The notes under the pieces are model-generated. The model was given only the letters and a program-made list of their open reading frames with translations. It was not told where the DNA came from and searched no databases. Of a DNA stretch of 16,010 nt, positions 1 through 5,536 are shown piece after piece. The translations under genes and the position numbers were made by a program. Source of the stretch: Planctomycetaceae bacterium (GTDB lineage Bacteria; Planctomycetota; Planctomycetia; Pirellulales; PALSA-1355); the NCBI GenBank assembly GCA_005773095.1, contig SXHT01000359.1, forward strand, positions 1 to 16,010, in the 5' to 3' direction. The stretch's first letter is position 1. Each line of letters opens with the position of its first letter.

Positions 1-260
1 CCGAAACGCGCCAAGTCGCCGACGTTCCGCACGAGCTGCGTGCCCGGCAAGATCAGCCAGGCGGTCAGCATCAAGCCGAGCAACGCCGAAACATACGCCG
101 CTCGCGAGACAAACAAACCTGTCCGCCGAGGTACAGTGACCAGCTCGCGAGTGAAAACCGGGCCGGCGAACAAGGGTGGCTCCTGCCGGGGAGTTCGATG
201 GTGCCAGGGCACGTCATTATAGGCGCCTTCGCGATGCGGCGAAACCGCTCGAATCGTCAC
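1..260 (-). CDS. ABC-2 type transporter permease, N-terminal part (runs off left edge)
   Basis: Reading the minus strand gives an open frame that enters from position 260 and is still open at position 1. The readable part contains LFAGPVFTRELVTVPRR followed by a first membrane helix (AAYVSALLGLMLTAWLILPG) and then RNVGDLARFG. This layout, a short soluble start, an 'AGPVFTREL' segment and a hydrophobic helix, is what I know from planctomycete ABC-2 permeases of the type grouped with copper-enzyme-maturation permeases; substrate unknown. I chose GTG at 258-260, which gives about 29 residues ahead of the conserved part. A TTG at 171-173 has a better ribosome site (AGGAG, six bases before it) and is a real alternative. 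The frame is also open upstream of 260 without an ATG. The family call is from recognition only; the partner ATPase would lie beyond the window or elsewhere. Confidence 0.65.
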   Translation of the reverse strand, partial: MTIRAVSPHREGAYNDVPWHHRTPRQEPPLFAGPVFTRELVTVPRRTGLFVSRAAYVSALLGLMLTAWLILPGTQLVRNVGDLARF

Positions 261-350
261 AGGTGGACGGTGGATTGCCTGACTTTTCGCCAGATTATTG
301 CCCAGGGATTGGATTCCCGTGAGGGGGTGATTAGCGTGAAGAATACCCCC

Positions 351-370
351 CTGCCCTCCCCTGCCCTCAC
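351..370. repeat. tandem decamer in a pyrimidine-rich tract
   Basis: Two adjacent copies of a CTGCCCTC-type decamer (9 of 10 bases identical) lie in a C/T-only-like stretch from about 345 to 381, just before the protease gene. It sits in the short region between the divergent permease and protease genes. No function can be read from it. Confidence 0.4.
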
Positions 371-391
371 CTCACTCTCCCGAGCGTCCAC

Positions 392-1381
392 GTGCGAATC
401 TCTCTCGGCACCGTCACCTTTGTGTTGCTCTTCGCCGCGCGGGTTCATGCCGGTACCATTCGCGCGGATGTTGATCCTCTGGCGTATCTCGACCTGGGTG
501 CTCAAGCCAAATATGCAAGCGTCGGTCGTCTTAGCACCACGCGCTCGTCCGGTTCACTGATTTCGTCCGGCACGCTTATTGCGCCCGACGTGGTGCTGAC
601 GGCCGCGCACGCACTCGATGGCGCTACGGCGCTAAGTTTCCACGTCGGCGGGACCAGCTACACGGCCACGCAGTGGACCCCTTATCCGCTGTGGACCGGA
701 AACCTGGAAGCGGGCTACGACCTGGGCCTCATCCAACTGAATGCCCCCGTGACTGGCGTGAATTGGGCCACACGCTACTCCGGTAACCAGGAACGCGGTA
801 TGACCGTTACCGAGGTGGGCTACGGCATGACAGGCACAGGCCTGACCGGCGCAACTCGATACGACGGCCAAAAGCGAGCGGGCACGAACCGCATTGACTC
901 GCTCACCGCCGGCTCCGGTTCCGCGGCGAGACTGATGTGGATGGATTTCGACCCACCAGGTTCACTACCCAATAACCGATCAGGCAACCGTGGGCCCACA
1001 GCGCTTGAGTACCTGATTGCCCGCGGAGATAGCGGCGGCGGATTATTTGCCGACACGAAATACGGCACGCAGTTGCTGGGTGTCAGTTCGTTTGGCTATT
1101 CGCTCGATGGAACGGTCGACGCCAGCTACGGCGAACAGGCGGGATTCACGCGGGTGTCGGCTTTCAATGCCTGGATCGACTCCATGCTGCGGCAGTTCAG
1201 CGCCTCGACAACTCCGAATGCAGTTCGCTGGCTGACGCGACCCGGATTGCGAGCCAACGATCTGCTGATCGAGGTTCCCGAACCATCGAGCATGTCGCTT
1301 GCATTTGCTGCGATTGCAGCGCTGTTGGCCGCCAGGCGGCGCGGGGCTGCCCCAAGGAATTGGTCGTCGGCGTCGCGCTGA
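392..1381 (+). CDS. secreted trypsin-like serine protease with PEP-CTERM sorting tail
   Basis: The 329-residue product begins with a signal peptide (hydrophobic core TVTFVLLFAA, likely cut after VHA at residue 20). A chymotrypsin-fold (S1) protease domain follows, with all three catalytic residues visible: His73 in TAAH, Asp110 in YDLGLIQL and Ser214 in GDSGGG. After a linker, the C-terminus has VPEPSS at residues 295-300, a hydrophobic helix and an arginine cluster (ARRR). This is the PEP-CTERM signal that exosortase/archaeosortase-type systems process during export. About 11 residues (GAAPRNWSSASR region) follow the arginines, longer than the usual ending. The start is a GTG with no clear ribosome site; it is chosen because it places the signal peptide at the very N-terminus. 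The substrate is unknown. A housekeeping S1 protease lacking sorting is unlikely given the tail. Confidence 0.88.
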   Translation: MRISLGTVTFVLLFAARVHAGTIRADVDPLAYLDLGAQAKYASVGRLSTTRSSGSLISSGTLIAPDVVLTAAHALDGATALSFHVGGTSYTATQWTPYPLWTGNLEAGYDLGLIQLNAPVTGVNWATRYSGNQERGMTVTEVGYGMTGTGLTGATRYDGQKRAGTNRIDSLTAGSGSAARLMWMDFDPPGSLPNNRSGNRGPTALEYLIARGDSGGGLFADTKYGTQLLGVSSFGYSLDGTVDASYGEQAGFTRVSAFNAWIDSMLRQFSASTTPNAVRWLTRPGLRANDLLIEVPEPSSMSLAFAAIAALLAARRRGAAPRNWSSASR

Positions 1382-1439
1382 CGTTCCCTTTTCGCCTCTC
1401 GCCATTCACCCATTCTTTCCCTCCTGCTACGTCCGGCCC

Positions 1440-1467
1440 TTGTTAGCGTTTTCAGCAAGGCTAGAAT
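1440..1467 (+). promoter_or_regulatory. sigma-70-type promoter for the TPR gene
   Basis: TTGTTA at 1440-1445 and TAGAAT at 1462-1467 are 16 bases apart, matching the -35 and -10 consensus at 4 and 5 of 6 positions. Transcription would begin near 1474, giving a leader of about 60 bases. That leader holds a small hairpin (GCCGCC at 1476-1481 paired with GGCGGC at 1488-1493). Confidence 0.5.
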
Positions 1468-1536
1468 GATCTTCAGCCGCCGCGATCGGCGGCCGCGCTT
1501 CCATCACTTCATCAGGCTGTCAAAAGGAATTCCTCC

Positions 1537-2937
1537 ATGTCGCGACCATTTCACGTCCATCGCGATTCGAATCGCGCCATTGTCATCGTCGCGGCGGCAC
1601 TCTGGTTATGCGCCATTACCGCTCCTGCAACGGCCCAAGTAACGGTGGAGACGCTCACCTCGTCTGCGGTCAGCGAGGTGGGTCCTTATCATCAGGATGT
1701 GGCGGACGCGATCAACCGTTTTTCAAGCGGCAATGTGGAAGACGCTCGCAACCTGCTTAGCGCCGCCAAGAAGAAAACGCCCAAGCTCGCCCCGCCGGAA
1801 GTGATGCTTGCACAATTGTTTATCGCCGCGGGCAAGGGGCCGAATGCTCGGCAGGAACTGGAACGAGCGATCAAAAAGTATCCCGACGATCCGGAAGCCT
1901 TCCTGATTCTTGCCGACGTGGCGTTTAACGAAGGTCGCTTTACCGAAGCCGGGTTGTTATTTGCCAAGGCGTCGGCCGTGGCCGACAAGTTCAGCGAGAA
2001 CCCCAAGCGGAAGCAAAGCTTCCAGCGTCGCAGTTTCGCGGGCATGGCCGCCGTCGATGAATCGCGGGAAGACTGGGGGGCAGCCAAGGGTAGCTTGACC
2101 GCATGGGCACAACTTGAACCGAACTCGGCGGCGCCTCACCAGCGATTGGCGCGCGTGCTGTTTCAACTCGATGATAAAAAGGGCGCCTATGCCGAGTTGC
2201 AGGCGGCCGTGAAAGCCGACGCGAAATTGCCCCCCGCGGAGGTCGCCATGGGCAGTTTTTACTCGCAAGCGGGGGACAAAACTCAGGCTGAGAAATTCAT
2301 GAGCGCCGCCGCCAAGAAGGGGGCGCAGGATCTTGCCACGAACCTCGCGCTCGTGCAGTGGTTCTTGCAGAGCAATCAGATCAGCGATGCGCAAAATCAT
2401 GCCGAAGCGGCGCTCAAAATCGATCCCAATAGTGTCGACGCCAAGGCCGCACGCGGAATCGTGGCCCGCATGCAGAAAGATTTTGCCAACGCCAAAACCT
2501 GGCTGGAATCCGCTCACGTCCAGTCGCCAGGCAACGCCCTGATCACGAATCAATTGGCGCTCGTGCTGCTCGAACAGAAGGAGCCGAGTGATCAAAAGCG
2601 GGCCATGGAGTTCGCCGAGTTGAACCAGAAGCTCAATCCCAACAACGCCGAAACCGCCGCCACGCTTGGTTGGATCGCTTATCGCTTGGGCCGCAAAGCC
2701 GATGCGCAGCGAGCGCTGAATGCGATCGTTCAATCCGGCAGTCTGACTCCCGAAAGCGCGTACTACGTGGCATTCGTGCTGAACGATCAGGGACAGGTCG
2801 CTAATGCGGTGAAGCTGCTGGAATCGGCGCTCAGCAACGACCGGCCATTCGCCTATCGCCCTGAGGCCGAGGCTTTGCTCGCGGACTTGCGCAAGAAGCA
2901 GAAAAATAAGCCGGCGGAGAGCGGCTCGAAGCAATAA
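1537..2937 (+). CDS. secreted TPR-repeat protein
   Basis: The 466-residue product has an N-terminal signal peptide (hydrophobic core IVIVAAALWLCAI, predicted cut after ATA near residue 33), so it should act outside the cytoplasmic membrane. From about residue 50 to 450 it is made of helical tetratricopeptide repeats, recognisable by recurring pairs such as A..LL..A....P and A...L..A....P.....A..LA. The best examples lie around residues 88-130, 200-235, 270-310, 345-385 and 395-430. The C-terminus is short and lysine-rich. TPR arrays act as protein-binding scaffolds; the partner is not evident. AAGGA at 1524-1528 precedes the ATG, and a promoter lies 70 bases upstream, so it appears to be transcribed alone. 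It is followed by a strong hairpin. Nothing catalytic is visible. Confidence 0.88.
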   Translation: MSRPFHVHRDSNRAIVIVAAALWLCAITAPATAQVTVETLTSSAVSEVGPYHQDVADAINRFSSGNVEDARNLLSAAKKKTPKLAPPEVMLAQLFIAAGKGPNARQELERAIKKYPDDPEAFLILADVAFNEGRFTEAGLLFAKASAVADKFSENPKRKQSFQRRSFAGMAAVDESREDWGAAKGSLTAWAQLEPNSAAPHQRLARVLFQLDDKKGAYAELQAAVKADAKLPPAEVAMGSFYSQAGDKTQAEKFMSAAAKKGAQDLATNLALVQWFLQSNQISDAQNHAEAALKIDPNSVDAKAARGIVARMQKDFANAKTWLESAHVQSPGNALITNQLALVLLEQKEPSDQKRAMEFAELNQKLNPNNAETAATLGWIAYRLGRKADAQRALNAIVQSGSLTPESAYYVAFVLNDQGQVANAVKLLESALSNDRPFAYRPEAEALLADLRKKQKNKPAESGSKQ

Positions 2938-2940
2938 AAA

Positions 2941-2978
2941 AGGTCATGGCAAATCGATCCGTCGAGTTGCCATGACCT
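2941..2978 (+). terminator. terminator-like hairpin after the TPR gene
   Basis: A perfect 12-base-pair stem (AGGTCATGGCAA at 2941-2952 with its complement at 2967-2978) encloses a 14-base loop, starting three bases after the TPR stop codon. An A-run precedes the stem, but no T-run follows it on the plus strand. It therefore looks like an intrinsic terminator for minus-strand transcription, or a factor-dependent or processing end for the TPR transcript. Confidence 0.6.
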
Positions 2979-3109
2979 CTATCCTGAAGCGGGACTCACG
3001 TGCTGCATCCCGCCCTCCCGACTAGTCATGTACGAATGGTATCGGCCAGGCATGTCGGCGCTCTTTATCCGAAAGGTGATGCTAGCGCGGATTGTGCTGG
3101 AGAAAAATA

Positions 3110-3139
3110 ACGGGCGGGTCTGTTCCAAGACCCGCCCGT
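3110..3139. terminator. strong GC-rich hairpin
   Basis: A perfect 12-base-pair stem, ACGGGCGGGTCT at 3110-3121 with its complement at 3128-3139, encloses a 6-base loop. As with the hairpin at 2941, an A-rich stretch (3101-3109) lies on its left and no T-run on its right. No gene ends directly next to it, so a terminator role is inferred from stability alone. Confidence 0.45.
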
Positions 3140-3205
3140 CAATCACCAGAGCCCCCGCGCGCCAAAGGCTTCCACTCCCCAGTGAACCGCGGCGGCGGCA
3201 GCGCT

Positions 3206-3266
3206 GTAGGTCAGGCATTCCAGCCTGGCGTTTTCCGGTTACGTCAGGCTGGAAAGCCTGACCTGC
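3206..3266. repeat. dispersed intergenic inverted repeat
   Basis: Two 25-base arms (3206-3230 and 3242-3266) are reverse complements with three mismatches, separated by an 11-base spacer. The core is GGTCAGGC.TTCCAGCCTG. I recognise this palindrome as one that recurs between genes in planctomycete genomes; only one copy is present here. It encodes nothing. A folded RNA or a small mobile repeat unit are both possible. Confidence 0.6.
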
Positions 3267-3309
3267 CAAGGATGCAGCAAGGCGTTGGAACCCTGAAAAA
3301 GGAGGTAAC

Positions 3310-3519
3310 ATGAACCTCATGGCTCGCGGGTTGATTACCGCGGCGGGTACGCCCCGTGCATCTAACCAAACCTGGGTCACGCACGGCGGCAAGGCAACCG
3401 CAATCGTTGCTTTTTTGCCAATCGTTGCGGTTTGGCGACAGCAGCTTTGCCGGTTGTGCACAATCGGGCGGCGCGCAGGCCGGGGCTGGACCAGGAAATG
3501 CACGTCGGGCCCATCTTGA
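3310..3519 (+). CDS. doubtful small ORF with a strong ribosome site
   Basis: An ATG at 3310 is preceded by AAGGAGG with four bases of spacing, the strongest ribosome-binding site in the window. The 69-residue frame has an unremarkable composition (rich in R, T, G, C and W), no recognisable domain and no clear membrane helix, and its DNA contains repeats and a small hairpin followed by T's. It ends 24 bases before the next gene's ATG, in a different frame. It could be a leader peptide, a decayed gene, or chance. I do not recognise it. Confidence 0.2.
   Translation: MNLMARGLITAAGTPRASNQTWVTHGGKATAIVAFLPIVAVWRQQLCRLCTIGRRAGRGWTRKCTSGPS
3394..3416 (+). terminator. weak hairpin with T-run
   Basis: GCAAC at 3394-3398 can pair with GTTGC at 3406-3410 and is followed directly by six T's (3411-3416). 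The stem is only five base pairs, so it is a weak intrinsic terminator or attenuator candidate. The element CAATCGTTGC occurs twice here (3401-3410 and from 3419). Confidence 0.3.
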
Positions 3520-3542
3520 CGATTACGCGGCCGGGGAATTGG

Positions 3543-4382
3543 ATGATGGATGATCGCTTAATCTCGGTTGTACTGTGGATTATGGGAGTCTCAGCGATTG
3601 CCTGGCGCTGGCCGGGCCTTCGTGGGACCACGCTTCTTGCGCCGGTTGTGTGGGTCGTGATCGCGCTGACGACGGTCGCGGCCCTCGCCCTGATCGCCCC
3701 CCTGCCTGCTTCGACTGAGCCCGAGAAACTCACGCTGCGATGGCACTGGTATCTCGCCGCGACCAGCACGTTTTGCCCACCGATGGCTCTATTCGGCGCC
3801 AAACGGCCGCAGCACGGACCATGGCAGTTCATCGTGATCTCACTGTGGCTTGTGCTCTTGCTGCCAGCGATCGACTTTGGCACGGCGCGCGGCGGGGGCA
3901 CGGCGGTTGGACTGCATCCCGCCCAAGCATGGTTTCTTGCCGGGCTGGTATTCATGGCGGCGTCCAATTATCTTCCCACGCGGTTCGCCGTCTCAAGTCT
4001 GTTGTTTACCTCCGCTCAAGTCTGCTTGCTCCTGGGTTTCCAGCCATTGACGATCCCACTTGCGTTATCTGTCGGCGCAATCCTGATGGTCTGTCTGCAA
4101 GGCACGCCACCTCGAACCGTGCCACCGCTCGACCGCGTCTGGCTGGACTTTCGCGACGCGTTTGGGGTGGTGTGGGGCCTGCGCGTGCAGCAGCGCGTCA
4201 ATCAATCGGCCGAAATGCATGGCTGGAATGCGCGACTGAACTGGCATGGCTTCACATCGCGCGATGGTGGGTCGATTTCGCCCCAGACCGAAAAAGCCCT
4301 TCGCAATAGTCTCAACAACGTTCTCCGCCGCTTCGTCTCGCCGAAGTGGATTGCCGATCGGCTCGGCGAGGCCCTGAGCTGA
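3543..4382 (+). CDS. multi-spanning membrane protein of unknown function
   Basis: From ATG 3543 the product has 279 residues. Hydrophobic stretches predict about six membrane helices in the first 185 residues (starting LISVVLWIMGVSAIAW and including LLAPVVWVVIALTTVAALAL, FIVISLWLVLLLPAI, AWFLAGLVFMAA, LLFTSAQVCLLLGF and LALSVGAILMVCL). A soluble C-terminal part of about 90 residues follows, with DRVWLDFRDAFGVVWGLRVQ, NQSAEMHGWNARLNWHGF and RRFVSPKWIADRL. This tail looks conserved and I associate it with planctomycete proteins of unknown role. GGGG at 3533-3536 precedes the chosen ATG by six bases; the frame is open back to a TTG at 3432, but the added residues do not look like protein. Two tandem ATGs (3543, 3546) make the exact start uncertain. 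I assign no function. Confidence 0.72.
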   Translation: MMDDRLISVVLWIMGVSAIAWRWPGLRGTTLLAPVVWVVIALTTVAALALIAPLPASTEPEKLTLRWHWYLAATSTFCPPMALFGAKRPQHGPWQFIVISLWLVLLLPAIDFGTARGGGTAVGLHPAQAWFLAGLVFMAASNYLPTRFAVSSLLFTSAQVCLLLGFQPLTIPLALSVGAILMVCLQGTPPRTVPPLDRVWLDFRDAFGVVWGLRVQQRVNQSAEMHGWNARLNWHGFTSRDGGSISPQTEKALRNSLNNVLRRFVSPKWIADRLGEALS

Positions 4383-4394
4383 ACGCCAGCTTGC

Positions 4395-5192
4395 TCAGTA
4401 TCCCACTCCCGTCTTGCGAGCTGCCTCAGGCTTCAACTTTTGGATCGCTTCGGCCGCATGGGTGGCCATGAAGCGGATGTCGCTGGCGACGGCAAGAAAT
4501 TGCATTCCTTGCCCGGCGCGCCGCCGGGCCGCTTCCACGTCCATCACGTGCATTCCCGTCGGCGTGCCCGTGGCTTTGCCAACGGCGATGATCTTGGATA
4601 GGGCTGTTTCCAAATCAGCGTCGCTCGCGGGACCGCCGCTCTCGCTCGTCAAACGCGCCCGCAAGTCGGTCGGTCCCACGAAGATCGCATCCACGCCTGG
4701 TAGCCGATAAATCTGCTCCGCATTGGCAATGCCTGTCGGGCTTTCGGTTTGCAGCACGACCAGTATTTCATCGTTGGCTTTGGCGTAGTACTCCGCCGCA
4801 GGTGCGGCGAAGTTCAGTGCGTGTGACGTACCGCCCAGGCTGCGTGAGCCAACGGGGGGATACTTGGCTGCCGCGATCGCCGTCCGCGCTTGCTCCACCG
4901 TATCGACCATGGGCACGACGATGCCCCACGCGCCGGCATCAAGCGCTCGCTTGATGTCTCTCGGGCTGCCCTCCGGCACGCGCACCAGCGGCACGCTACC
5001 CGCGTCGGCAATCGCTCCGAACAGCGCGGCGGCTTGCGCCCAATCGATCGAGCCATGCTCCAAATCGACCGTCAGCCAGTCGAAGCCCGAGCGCGCCAAG
5101 ATGCGCGTTGCCAGCAAGTCACCAAGCGATAGCCAGGTTCCCAAGGCGAGTTTGCCGGATTTAAGCAGTTGCTTGACGGGATTGGTCTGCAT
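4395..5192 (-). CDS. HpcH/HpaI-type 2-keto-3-deoxy acid aldolase
   Basis: The 265-residue protein belongs to the class II, metal-dependent pyruvate aldolases (HpcH/HpaI, also called the citrate lyase beta/2,4-dihydroxyhept-2-ene-1,7-dioate aldolase family), which split 2-keto-3-deoxy or 4-hydroxy-2-keto acids into pyruvate and an aldehyde in the cytoplasm. Visible family residues are the catalytic His46 in TVDLEHG, the substrate-binding Arg71 in VPLVRVP, and the metal ligands Glu150 (LQTESPTG) and Asp176 (FVGPTDLRA). The length fits the family. The frame is open 71 residues further upstream, but homology begins at MQTNPVKQLLKSG, so I start at the ATG ending at 5192; no good ribosome site is seen. 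The physiological substrate cannot be told from sequence. The gene ends 12 bases from the convergent membrane-protein gene and diverges from hpnC, with 185 bases between them. Confidence 0.88.
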   Translation of the reverse strand: MQTNPVKQLLKSGKLALGTWLSLGDLLATRILARSGFDWLTVDLEHGSIDWAQAAALFGAIADAGSVPLVRVPEGSPRDIKRALDAGAWGIVVPMVDTVEQARTAIAAAKYPPVGSRSLGGTSHALNFAAPAAEYYAKANDEILVVLQTESPTGIANAEQIYRLPGVDAIFVGPTDLRARLTSESGGPASDADLETALSKIIAVGKATGTPTGMHVMDVEAARRRAGQGMQFLAVASDIRFMATHAAEAIQKLKPEAARKTGVGY

Positions 5193-5377
5193 GGCGGGGA
5201 ATCTCGTTTGGCGGGTGAAAGTTATGGGGCCGGGAGTCGGTTTCGCGAGGGAGTCGTCTTGGCGCCGAAAGTTCTTCTCACGAAAGCGGACTTCCGGCCG
5301 ATTCGTCAATGACGATCGGACGCGAATCGAGTAGATTGTTGGCGGGAAACCCACTCTCCACAAGTCCCCTGCCAGCA

Positions 5378-5470
5378 ATGCCGCAATTCGCCTTTGCCGA
5401 ATCACTTGCCCAGTGGGGGCCCAATGCCCTGCGCGGTCGCCGGCCCACCCTGCCCGAAGCCCAGGCGTAG
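5378..5470 (+). pseudogene. hpnC: hpnC 5' fragment ended by an in-frame TAG
   Basis: ATG at 5378 opens a frame encoding MPQFAFAESLAQWGPNALRG and ten more residues, then TAG at 5468-5470. The same frame continues straight on as CRKLARGHYENFTVVSWLLP and then the rest of HpnC. Relatives read '(A)YCR.LA..HYENF.VVSWLLP' here, so the TAG replaces a tyrosine codon (TAC or TAT), a single-base change. Residues before and after the stop both look like HpnC, so this is the true 5' end of that gene. The base may be a real nonsense mutation or a sequence error. The 66 bases from 5471 to 5536 are also hpnC coding sequence but lie before the first usable start codon after the stop. Confidence 0.85.
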
Positions 5471-5536
5471 TGCCGGAAACTGGCCCGCGGGCACTATGAA
5501 AATTTCACCGTCGTCAGTTGGCTGCTGCCGCGGCAT

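Noticed and set aside
1957..2934. 325-residue open frame on the minus strand
   Set aside because: It is antisense to the TPR gene, whose signal peptide, repeats and ribosome site are clear. The minus frame has no recognisable domain.
3401..3440. short near-direct repeats resembling a CRISPR or tandem array
   Set aside because: Only two copies of a ten-base word are present, with no regular spacing and no cas gene.
3377..3967. 196-residue minus-strand frame
   Set aside because: It overlaps the six-helix membrane protein and repeat-bearing DNA, and has no domain or ribosome site.
5193..5405. 71-residue N-terminal extension of the aldolase
   Set aside because: The added residues do not resemble the family, whose normal start is at the ATG ending at 5192, and they run into the hpnC start region.
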